From contig JBGPYM010000209.1 in NCBI GenBank assembly GCA_041493205.1, positions 1 to 5,680 of the forward strand: DNA of 5,680 nucleotides. The letters are read 5' to 3'. A program made the position numbers and the translations under genes. The notes beneath the pieces are model-generated. The model was not told the origin of the DNA. It searched no databases and saw nothing but the letters and a program-made list of their open reading frames with translations. Source of the DNA: JBGPYM01 sp041493205 (lineage in GTDB: Bacteria; Bacteroidota; Ignavibacteria; UBA10030; UBA6906). Below are positions 1 through 5,328 of the stretch, piece after piece. Each line of letters begins with the position of its first letter. Within the stretch, counting starts at the first letter, position 1.

Positions 1-3
1 CCT

Positions 4-86
4 GCGGAAGTGGCGAAATTGGCAGACGCACCATCTTGAGGGGGTGGCGCCCAAAAGGCATGCGGGTTCAAGTCCCGCCTTCCGCA
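4..86 (+). tRNA. tRNA-Leu (anticodon GAG)
   Basis: This is a complete type II tRNA that decodes CUC/CUU leucine codons. The acceptor arms GCGGAAG (4-10) and CTTCCGC (79-85) pair perfectly and leave A86 as the discriminator base. The anticodon stem CCATC/GGTGG (31-35/43-47) encloses the loop TTGAGGG, with anticodon GAG at 38-40. A long variable arm (48-61) with a GCC/GGC stem, typical of Leu/Ser/Tyr tRNAs, precedes the T arm, which has stem GCGGG/CCCGC and loop TTCAAGT (62-78). CCA is not encoded, since the bases after A86 are CAA, so it must be added by the CCA-adding enzyme. The promoter lies outside the window, as only 3 nt precede the tRNA. Confidence 0.97.
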
Positions 87-93
87 CAACTCA

Positions 94-192
94 GAAGTAG
101 GACGGGCGTCCCTGCCCGTCGTCCTTTCAAAAGGCAAGAACCACCGGCCCCGCCTTCGGCGGGATCTTCGACAGGGACGCCGGTGCTACTTC
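94..192. repeat. Short palindromic element with inverted ends, next to the tRNA
   Basis: The 21-bp ends 94-114 (starting GAAGTAG) and 172-192 (ending CTACTTC) are reverse complements at 19 of 21 positions. Between and within them are two perfect small hairpins: GACGGGC/GCCCGTC at 101-107/114-120 with a 6-nt loop, and CCCGCC/GGCGGG at 149-154/158-163 around TTC. The whole could extrude as a cruciform or fold as a multi-branched RNA. It starts 8 nt after the tRNA and contains no credible gene. The architecture resembles REP/BIME or MITE-like dispersed intergenic repeats. No target-site duplication is visible at the edges. It may also help end tRNA transcription, although no long U-tract follows the hairpins. 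Copy number elsewhere in the genome cannot be judged from this window. Confidence 0.7.
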
Positions 193-261
193 CGGGGTTA
201 TCATTTTACCCGTGTCTGTAACTACATGCGACGGCGAGGGTTGTACCGGTTCAATTCGTGC

Positions 262-290
262 TTGACTTTGTTGTTGGCTCCGTCTATATT
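262..290 (+). promoter_or_regulatory. Sigma70-type promoter of the FN3-like gene
   Basis: The -35 box TTGACT (262-267) and the -10 box TATATT (285-290) each match the consensus at 5 of 6 positions and are exactly 17 nt apart. Transcription should start near 296-298, which is the A of the ATG at 297. The message would therefore be leaderless or nearly so, and no Shine-Dalgarno is present. The GTG at 258 in the same frame lies upstream of the -35 box, so it cannot be the start of a transcript from this promoter. Confidence 0.72.
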
Positions 291-296
291 CCCTCT

Positions 297-704
297 ATGA
301 GAATTCTGCTTTCGGCGGCCTTCATACTCCTGATCATGACTGCGGTCCTTATGCAGGGTGCCGTGATCAAGGGAGCACCCTCGGCGTACAGCAACGGGAC
401 GAATATCACCATCCGTTGGCAGAGCGAGGATGAGACCGGCGTCGGCGGATACGAAATCGCGCGCAAGTCGGGAGCAAGCGGCCCGTTCCTGATCCTCACC
501 CCGGGACTTCAGGCAAAAGGAAGCAATTCATCGTACGAGTTCATCGATGAAACCGCCTTCCGGACTTCGGACTCGTTTTATCAGTACCGCATCACCGCGA
601 TGTACGCGGACGGACAGCGCTCGGACCCGTACTACGTTGTCGTAACGCACTCCGTCAGCAGCGTCAGGAGAACCTGGGGCAGCATAAAGGCGATGTTCCG
701 CTGA
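297..704 (+). CDS. Small exported fibronectin type III-like protein, 135 aa
   Basis: The specific function is not recognised. Residues 1-25 (MRILLSAAF, then a hydrophobic run) look like a Sec signal peptide or N-terminal anchor. There is no cysteine, so it is not a lipoprotein. Residues ~33-118 have the pattern of one FN3 beta-sandwich: NITIRWQ, GVGGYEIARK, SYEFID, FYQYRITA and a final YYVVVTH strand. The last 17 residues form a basic, aromatic tail (SVRRTWGSIKAMFR), perhaps a sorting or interaction tag. ATG297 is chosen because it begins the signal peptide and lies just after a good promoter. The GTG at 258 would add an implausible 13-residue extension lying before the promoter boxes. The gene appears monocistronic, with its own promoter and a terminator at 741-766. 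The likely location is periplasm or cell surface, by inference. Confidence 0.8.
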   Translation: MRILLSAAFILLIMTAVLMQGAVIKGAPSAYSNGTNITIRWQSEDETGVGGYEIARKSGASGPFLILTPGLQAKGSNSSYEFIDETAFRTSDSFYQYRITAMYADGQRSDPYYVVVTHSVSSVRRTWGSIKAMFR

Positions 705-712
705 TGCACCCG

Positions 713-722
713 TGACATAAAT
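713..722 (+). promoter_or_regulatory. Candidate extended -10 promoter for maf
   Basis: TG-A-CATAAA fits an extended -10 element (TGn followed by a 4/6 match to TATAAT). No good -35 box lies 17 nt upstream. Transcription would begin near 728 and carry the hairpin at 741-760 as a leader in front of maf. The alternative is that maf is transcribed only by read-through from the FN3-like gene. Confidence 0.3.
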
Positions 723-740
723 TTTCGAAACACCAGGGAA

Positions 741-766
741 GGCGATACACACGTGTCGCCTTTTTT
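741..766 (+). terminator. Rho-independent terminator between the FN3-like gene and maf
   Basis: GGCGATAC (741-748) pairs with GTGTCGCC (753-760) as 8 base pairs including one G-T wobble. The loop is ACAC, and six T (761-766) follow directly. It ends the FN3-like transcript 37 nt after its stop. It lies only 10 nt before the maf ATG, so it could instead, or also, act as an attenuator of maf. Confidence 0.85.
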
Positions 767-776
767 GTTATCCCCC

Positions 777-1370
777 ATGCCCCCTGCAAAGGAACTGATC
801 CTCGCATCCCGTTCGCCGCGGCGCATCCAGCTGCTCGCCCAGATCGGGCTGAATGCGCGGGTCGTCCCCTGCGATATTCCGGAAGAGTTCGACCCGGCGC
901 TCACGCCGGCGCAGAATGCGTCGTCCCTTGCCCTGCAGAAGGCCCGGTGCGTTGCGTCGGGGATCGGTGAAGGGATCATCGTCGGGGCGGATACCATCGT
1001 GGTCCTCGACGGCCAGATGCTCGGCAAACCCGTCGACCGCGAGGACGCCATACGCATGCTGTCGCTCCTGAGCGGACGGACGCACACGGTCGCGACCGGT
1101 ATCTCGCTCGTGGACCGGCCGTCGGACCGCAGCGTTGACGCCGTTGAGCTGACACAGGTGACGTTCCGCGCGCTTCCGCCGCGTGAAATCGAAGCGTACG
1201 TTGCGGGCGGATCGCCCATGGACAAGGCGGGTGCCTACGGTATCCAGGACGATTATGGCGCTGTGTTCGTCACGCGCATCGAGGGGTGTTTCTACAACGT
1301 TGTGGGCCTGCCGCTTGCCCGGCTCTACACGCTGCTCGCAGATTTCCGGCTTCAATTGTCAACCACATAA
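777..1370 (+). CDS. maf: Maf-family nucleoside triphosphate pyrophosphatase (dTTP/UTP type)
   Basis: Cytoplasmic house-cleaning enzyme that hydrolyses dTTP, UTP and modified pyrimidine nucleotides to the monophosphate and pyrophosphate. The 197-aa product has the usual family length. Visible motifs are the nucleotide-binding ASRSPRR (10-16), the conserved lysine in ALQKA (K55), the metal-binding aspartate in GADTIVV (D72), GKPVD (83-87) and DKAGAYGIQ (149-157). The last favours the YhdE-like dTTP/UTP subfamily over YceF-like 7-methyl-GTP enzymes. ATG777 is chosen because ILASRSPRR should lie close to the N-terminus. An in-frame GTG at 753 lies inside the terminator hairpin and is unlikely. 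No Shine-Dalgarno precedes ATG777. The B12-binding subunit gene starts 9 nt after the stop, suggesting co-transcription without an obvious metabolic link. Confidence 0.95.
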   Translation: MPPAKELILASRSPRRIQLLAQIGLNARVVPCDIPEEFDPALTPAQNASSLALQKARCVASGIGEGIIVGADTIVVLDGQMLGKPVDREDAIRMLSLLSGRTHTVATGISLVDRPSDRSVDAVELTQVTFRALPPREIEAYVAGGSPMDKAGAYGIQDDYGAVFVTRIEGCFYNVVGLPLARLYTLLADFRLQLSTT

Positions 1371-1373
1371 GGG
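1369..1373 (+). promoter_or_regulatory. Ribosome binding site of the B12-binding subunit gene
   Basis: AAGGG overlaps the end of the maf stop codon and lies 6 nt before ATG1380, a good Shine-Dalgarno spacing. It supports this start and suggests translation in the same transcript as maf. Confidence 0.65.
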
Positions 1374-1379
1374 CAACAG

Positions 1380-1784
1380 ATGGAACGGAGAATACGCGTA
1401 CTTGTCGCGAAGGTGGGACTGGACGGACACGACCGTGGTGCTAAGGTCGTGGCCGCTGCGCTGCGGGACGCGGGGATGGAAGTGATTTATACCGGACTGC
1501 GGAAGACGCCCGAGATGATCGTGGAGGCGGCGATTCAGGAGGACGTGGATGCGGTCGGCGTGAGCATTCTGAGCGGCGCGCATATGACCGTCTTCCCGAA
1601 GATCATTGCGCTCCTGAAGGAGAAAGGCCTCAACGACGTGCTGCTGTTCGGCGGGGGAATTATTCCGGATAAGGATATCGAGGAACTCGGGAAGCTCGGG
1701 GTGGGAAAACTCTTTACGCCGGGGGCGTCAACGCAGACAATTATAGGCTATGTACGGGAGTGGGTAGCCACCCACCGCAACTGA
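1380..1784 (+). CDS. Cobalamin-binding small subunit of methylmalonyl-CoA mutase type
   Basis: A 134-aa stand-alone B12-binding domain like the C-terminal domain or small subunit of acyl-CoA mutases. These interconvert (R)-methylmalonyl-CoA and succinyl-CoA using adenosylcobalamin. The start RIRVLVAKVGLDGHDRG contains the base-off/His-on motif DxHxxG (D15-G20), with H17 as the expected lower ligand of cobalt. SILSG (62-66) and GGG (91-93), which contact the nucleotide tail, are both present. The full Rossmann-like domain runs to about residue 130. No catalytic TIM-barrel subunit is encoded in the window, so the partner must lie elsewhere, as in organisms with a split mutase. Substrate could be methylmalonyl-CoA or a related acyl-CoA such as isobutyryl-CoA, which this domain alone does not settle. 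It shares an operon with maf (9-nt gap). Confidence 0.92.
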   Translation: MERRIRVLVAKVGLDGHDRGAKVVAAALRDAGMEVIYTGLRKTPEMIVEAAIQEDVDAVGVSILSGAHMTVFPKIIALLKEKGLNDVLLFGGGIIPDKDIEELGKLGVGKLFTPGASTQTIIGYVREWVATHRN

Positions 1785-1858
1785 TCCATCACGAAATTCT
1801 CTCTCCAGGGGTGTCGCTCCCCCGCGCTCTCCGGCGCCGGCACGACAAAGCCTGACGC
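1785..1858. other. Short gap between convergent genes
   Basis: These 74 nt separate the converging B12-subunit and cold-shock genes. They hold a GGGG/CCCC hairpin (1808-1811/1819-1822) and a perfect 10-bp palindrome CCGGCGCCGG (1831-1840). Neither has a T-tract on either strand, so a rho-independent terminator cannot be called. Termination may be Rho-dependent or occur by transcript collision. Confidence 0.5.
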
Positions 1859-2062
1859 TCAGCTCACCTTCGTGACGTTGACTGCCTGAAGTCCTTTGGC
1901 ACCCTGCTCAACGTCGAATTGCACGACCTCTCCCTGCTTCAGACTCTTGTAGCCCTCTCCAACGATAGATTTGAAGTGGACAAAAAGGTCCTCCCCGTTC
2001 TCACGCGTGATGAAGCCGTATCCCTTTGCGTTGTTGAACCATTTCACGGTCCCCTTTTCCAT
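1859..2062 (-). CDS. Cold-shock domain protein, 67 aa
   Basis: A CspA-family single-stranded nucleic acid binding protein that melts RNA secondary structure, acting in the cytoplasm as an RNA chaperone. The 67 residues are the typical family length and form a five-stranded OB fold. RNP1 is KGYGFI (13-18) and RNP2 is DLFVHF (25-30), and the usual start GTVKWFN is present. The open frame extends upstream to 2146, but the ATG at 2062 gives the canonical N-terminus (MEKGTVKWFN). It is preceded by GAAAGG at 2073-2078, with a 10-nt spacing. Its own promoter lies at 2118-2146, and the predicted leader of about 50 nt is shorter than that of E. coli cspA. Whether it is cold-inducible or constitutive cannot be told from the sequence. 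Confidence 0.96.
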   Translation of the reverse strand: MEKGTVKWFNNAKGYGFITRENGEDLFVHFKSIVGEGYKSLKQGEVVQFDVEQGAKGLQAVNVTKVS

Positions 2063-2117
2063 ACAGGGACAGCCTTTCTCTATGGATGGAGTATTCCGCC
2101 GGTGTTGCCGTGGGAGA

Positions 2118-2146
2118 AGTGTAAGAATCCGGATTGAAAAACGCAA
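2118..2146 (-). promoter_or_regulatory. Promoter of the cold-shock gene
   Basis: Read on the minus strand, a weak -35 box TTGCGT (2146-2141) and a -10 box TACACT (2123-2118) are 17 nt apart. Transcription would start near 2111. The boxes match the consensus at 3/6 and 4/6, so this is a modest promoter that may need activation. Read-through from the polymerase gene upstream is also possible, because no clear terminator lies between them. Confidence 0.5.
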
Positions 2147-2151
2147 ATCCG
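2126..2151. promoter_or_regulatory. Possible operator: three AATCCG half-sites over the csp promoter
   Basis: A perfect 10-bp palindrome AATCCGGATT (2126-2135) sits in the spacer between the -35 and -10 boxes. A third copy of the half-site, AATCCG, lies at 2146-2151 at the edge of the -35 box. Together CGGATT (2130-2135) and AATCCG (2146-2151) also form an inverted repeat with a 10-nt loop. A dimeric repressor bound here would block the promoter. No known regulator is recognised. Confidence 0.35.
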
Positions 2152-2155
2152 CCGT

Positions 2156-4516
2156 TCAGCCGTCGAGCCAAATGCCGAACTGGCCGGGGTGCTGTTCCTC
2201 GTCCTCGGGCGCTTCAGGCGCGGTCACATCGCTGATGAGCAGCGCAATATGCGTGGCGTCGAACGGAAACAGATCGTCTGCGGAAAAAATAGCGCGGAAG
2301 TCCTGCGGGGAGAAGAAATCTTTGAATTTATCAGAAAATTCACTCAGGCGCCTGAGATAATAGGCGACGTTTTCGTCCGGAAAGTTGGGATCCCACTCCT
2401 CGGCGGCCTTGCAATTCTCAAAACTCCTCGGGTTCGGGTCGTCACCAGTGATGTAATACACAATCCGGTCCCCGGGGCGCACCTGCCTGCCGGATGCAAT
2501 CGCCACCTCGTACGCCGCACTTTTGTTCCTCTTTCCGGCCGCAACGTCGTTTTCGTAGACGGCGACGGGGTCCTTCAGGGATTCCACCCGGGCAAAATCG
2601 CGCACCTCCATCTCGTGCTCCCGGATCGCATGGTCGTATTCCGCATACAGCTTGTGCAGTCCCTCGATATTCCCGTTCAGGATGAAATCGATGCATTGAT
2701 GGACATACGTCCGGCCGAATTGTTCCATGCTCCTTGAAACGAGCGACGATCCCTTCACCCGGATCTTGTCGTCGTACTCCAGCAGGGCGTAATTCTTCTT
2801 CTTGTATGACAGCATCTTTCTGTACCGGCCATTCAGGGCGATCGTGATCCCCGGGGGCATTTTGCCGCTGAGCGCTGCAACGAACGCCGATTCCTGTTCC
2901 GCCGTGTCGATGCCCGGCGGCGGAACGAAGAAGATGCCGTCCGTGTCCACCTCGATCACCTTCCCTCCCGCGGTGCGGATTTCGGCAATCATCGACCTGA
3001 GGATGCGTTGCCCGGTTTGCGTGACCTGGTCGGCCTTTGCGTAGTCGTTGAACAGCGCCCGGCTGTATCCGAGGTAGCCGTAAAAGGAATTGATCAGGAT
3101 CTTCAGGGATGATTGCATGGCGTCAAGCCGTGAACGCTCCACACGCTCCTCTGCGGCGTTCATCGCGCGCTTCGTTTCCAGGCGCATGGAGGTCAGGTCC
3201 TTGAGAAGGAGCAAAAAGATGCCCAGGTCGTCGCTCGCAGGAGCGATCGCCTCACCAAGCATGATGGAAGGGTAGAGCGACTCGACATCGGCATGGACGA
3301 TCGGGCCCAGTACGCCGACCAGGAACACGTCCGTGTATCCCCCCGAAGTCTGGGCGCCGCCGCGGGGGCGGGGGAGTGCGTGCTTGAGCCGGAGGTACTC
3401 CCGTATCAGCAGACTCTCGATTTTCCCCGCCGCTCCCATCCGGGCCACGGTACCGTACTGAATCGGGAGCATCTGCGTCAGGTAGAAGGCGCTTCCCGAC
3501 AGGTGGGCGCTCAACGCAGCGGTTTCCGCGACGTCGTCCAGTGCATACTCCATGAGCGTCTTCGGGTCGTTGTCCCAGTACCACGAGATCTTCTCGCCCG
3601 GAATATACGTCCTGTCGGGCGCCGCAAGGCCGAAAAACTGCGCCGCATACTTTAGTCCGTAACTCTCCATCGTCCGCTTGACAGCGTCATAGTTCTGAAC
3701 GAGCAGGAGAGTGTCGATGACATGCCGGCCGGCGATTTCGGTGACCGTGTATTCGAACGGATGCTCGGCGAACGAGGTCCGGGAGTCGAAACTGCGCGGC
3801 GGGGTGCCGTCACGCCCGAAGAGAGGAGCCACCCCGTGCATGGCACAGCGGGCAAGGATGTACGGGAGGTCGAAATTGAAAATGTTGTGCCCCTCCACCA
3901 CGTCGGGGTCCCGCTCGGTAAGAATCCGGACCAGCTGGGTGAGCATCTGCTGCTCGGTCATCTTCCGGCCGTCGATGAGGTGGCTCCAGCCGGTGTTGTC
4001 GCTGAGCGCAATCAGGATGATCCGGTCCCCCGCACGCGACGCATTGCTAAAGCGGTGTCCGGGGGTGGTGTACGTCTCGATGTCGAGCTGCATCCGGCGG
4101 ATGCCGGCAAAGGTCATGTCTTTGAAGAGCGTGCGGCCCGATTGGAGGAGGTATTGTGCTGCGGGATCGATGAGGAGGTGGAGAACGTCGAGTTCCTGGT
4201 AGGTCTCCGCTTTGGTGACGGCTGCCCTGTTGTAGGTGTCCAGCACGTGGCGGACTGCGTCCCACAGGGCCGGCCACTCATCGAAGACGCACAGGAACTG
4301 GTAGTAGCCGTTTCCCTCAAGCTGCCGGACCCAGTGCTTCCTATTGAATCCATGCAGCAGGCGGCGGTCGGCGAGATGAAAGAATGGGTAGAACGGGCGG
4401 TCTTCCTGGGTGACGGTGTCGCCGTCACGCGCATAAATCCGCATGGTCGCGTCGTCCTTCTGGTGGACGGCGACGATGCGCGGATCAGCAGCATGGCCGT
4501 AGAGAAGCGGGTTCAC
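2156..4516 (-). CDS. Family-B DNA polymerase with 3'-5' exonuclease
   Basis: A DNA-directed polymerase of the E. coli Pol II/archaeal PolB superfamily, 786 aa, probably serving repair or translesion synthesis beside the replicative Pol III. The exonuclease domain is intact: ExoI LDIET (D145, E147), ExoII NIFNFDLPY (D216) and ExoIII YALDD (Y324, D328). Polymerase motifs follow: motif A DVESLYPSI (D410), motif B KILINSFYG (K472-G480), motif C VDTDGIFF (D524, D526) and YKKKNY (571-576). Motif C has glycine where most family members have serine (DTDS). After a Pro/acidic linker, the C-terminus carries QFGIW (779-783), like a beta-clamp-binding peptide. The start is GTG4516. An in-frame stop lies two codons before it, and the next start is Met25. 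Its start overlaps the stop of a minigene just after slipin, implying translational coupling. It is called PolB-type, not a proven orthologue of E. coli polB. Confidence 0.95.
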   Translation of the reverse strand: MNPLLYGHAADPRIVAVHQKDDATMRIYARDGDTVTQEDRPFYPFFHLADRRLLHGFNRKHWVRQLEGNGYYQFLCVFDEWPALWDAVRHVLDTYNRAAVTKAETYQELDVLHLLIDPAAQYLLQSGRTLFKDMTFAGIRRMQLDIETYTTPGHRFSNASRAGDRIILIALSDNTGWSHLIDGRKMTEQQMLTQLVRILTERDPDVVEGHNIFNFDLPYILARCAMHGVAPLFGRDGTPPRSFDSRTSFAEHPFEYTVTEIAGRHVIDTLLLVQNYDAVKRTMESYGLKYAAQFFGLAAPDRTYIPGEKISWYWDNDPKTLMEYALDDVAETAALSAHLSGSAFYLTQMLPIQYGTVARMGAAGKIESLLIREYLRLKHALPRPRGGAQTSGGYTDVFLVGVLGPIVHADVESLYPSIMLGEAIAPASDDLGIFLLLLKDLTSMRLETKRAMNAAEERVERSRLDAMQSSLKILINSFYGYLGYSRALFNDYAKADQVTQTGQRILRSMIAEIRTAGGKVIEVDTDGIFFVPPPGIDTAEQESAFVAALSGKMPPGITIALNGRYRKMLSYKKKNYALLEYDDKIRVKGSSLVSRSMEQFGRTYVHQCIDFILNGNIEGLHKLYAEYDHAIREHEMEVRDFARVESLKDPVAVYENDVAAGKRNKSAAYEVAIASGRQVRPGDRIVYYITGDDPNPRSFENCKAAEEWDPNFPDENVAYYLRRLSEFSDKFKDFFSPQDFRAIFSADDLFPFDATHIALLISDVTAPEAPEDEEQHPGQFGIWLDG

Positions 4517-4536
4517 CCTTCTTCAGATTCGTCCAT
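4513..4536 (-). CDS. Seven-codon minigene (MDESEEG) between slipin and polymerase
   Basis: Directly after the slipin TAA, an ATG (4536-4534) opens a reading frame of seven codons that ends in TGA (4515-4513). That TGA overlaps the polymerase GTG as GTGA. The minigene contains GAAGAAGG, the only Shine-Dalgarno-like sequence for the polymerase, but this abuts the GTG with no spacer. It may serve translation reinitiation rather than encode a useful peptide. Alternatively, a one-base insertion would join it to the polymerase as an acidic N-terminal extension, so an assembly error or frameshift is possible. Confidence 0.35.
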   Translation of the reverse strand: MDESEEG

Positions 4537-5301
4537 TTAGCTCTTTTTTCTATAGGCCTCGAGGAACGGCGCGATCAAGTCGATCGGGACCGGGAATATG
4601 GTGGTCGAGTTCTTCTCCGACGCGACTTCGGTCAGGGTCTGCAGGTAACGGAGCTGGAGCGCGATCGGATGCGGCTCGATGACCGCCGCGGCATCTGCGA
4701 GCTTTTGTGACGCCTGAAATTCGCCTTCCGCGTGGATGACCTTTGCACGCCGTTCCCGCTCGGCTTCCGCCTGCCGCGCCATCGCCCGCTGCATCTCCAC
4801 CGGGAGGTCGATCTGCTTTACCTCGACGTTCGAAATCTTGATTCCCCACGGCTCCGTATGAAAATCCATGATCTTCTGGAGCTCGCTGTTGATCTTGTCC
4901 CGTTCCGCAAGAAGCTCGTCGAGCGCCGACTGCCCCAGGATGCTCCGGAGCGTGGTCTGGGAGAGCTGGGACGTCGCAAAGAGGAAGTTTTCCACCTCCA
5001 CGATTGCCTTGTCGGGCTGCACGACGCGGAAATAGACGACGGCATTGACCTTGATCGAGACGTTATCCTTGGTGATGATGTCCTGCGGAGGGACGTCCAT
5101 CACGACGGTCCGGAGGCTGACCTTCACCAGCTTGTCGACGATAGGTATGAGGAATATGATCCCGGGTCCTTTCAGGCCGATAAGGCGGCCGAGGCGGAAG
5201 ACGACTCCCCTCTCATACTCGCGCAGAACGCGGATCGCGTTGGAGAGGATGATCACAAAAAAAATAATGAGGACAAAGAGTACCGCGCTGAAGGCTTCCA
5301 T
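4537..5301 (-). CDS. Slipin, stomatin-like SPFH/band 7 membrane protein
   Basis: A membrane-scaffold protein of the prokaryotic slipin (stomatin) family, 254 aa, a normal length. Residues 4-22 form one hydrophobic anchor, followed by REYERGVVFRLGR (27-39), the usual entry to the SPFH domain. The domain continues through PPQDIITKDNVSIKVNAVVYFRV and GQSALDELLAERDKIN to about residue 175. An alanine- and charge-rich helix (AEAERERRAKVIHAEGE, ~178-194) should form the coiled coil used for oligomerisation. The tail has STTIFPVPIDL (232-241). Slipins form large rings and are found beside NfeD proteases, which cleave the slipin tail in the Pyrococcus case. Here the nfeD end lies 27 nt upstream, so the pair is conserved. 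ATG5301 is supported by AAAGGA at 5308-5313, 6 nt upstream. The polymerase gene follows by coupling. Confidence 0.95.
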   Translation of the reverse strand: MEAFSAVLFVLIIFFVIILSNAIRVLREYERGVVFRLGRLIGLKGPGIIFLIPIVDKLVKVSLRTVVMDVPPQDIITKDNVSIKVNAVVYFRVVQPDKAIVEVENFLFATSQLSQTTLRSILGQSALDELLAERDKINSELQKIMDFHTEPWGIKISNVEVKQIDLPVEMQRAMARQAEAERERRAKVIHAEGEFQASQKLADAAAVIEPHPIALQLRYLQTLTEVASEKNSTTIFPVPIDLIAPFLEAYRKKS

Positions 5302-5307
5302 GACGTT

Positions 5308-5313
5308 TCCTTT
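5308..5313 (-). promoter_or_regulatory. Ribosome binding site of slipin
   Basis: AAAGGA on the minus strand, 6 nt before ATG5301, is the best Shine-Dalgarno in the window and fixes the slipin start. No promoter is apparent in the 27-nt gap after nfeD, so slipin is probably expressed from the nfeD transcript. Confidence 0.65.
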
Positions 5314-5328
5314 CGAGTGAATGAACCT

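Noticed and set aside
36..221. Open frame of 61 codons across the tRNA and repeat
   Set aside because: It overlaps the tRNA, is Pro/Arg-rich from palindromic GC-rich DNA, and has no family resemblance.
236..262. GGTTCAATTC, resembling a tRNA T-arm or a tRNA remnant at an attachment site
   Set aside because: The flanking bases do not pair as a T stem and no acceptor or anticodon arm can be drawn. No integrase is present.
1760..1775. Perfect hairpin GTGGGT-AGCC-ACCCAC at the end of the B12-subunit gene
   Set aside because: It lies inside the coding region and is not followed by a T-tract, so it is not called as a terminator.
1971..2360. Plus-strand open frame opposite csp and the polymerase end
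   Set aside because: It is a shadow of two well-supported minus-strand genes.
3722..4540. Long plus-strand open frame of 272 codons opposite the polymerase
   Set aside because: It is antisense to the conserved exonuclease domain and its composition is that of a complementary-strand shadow. No domain is recognisable.
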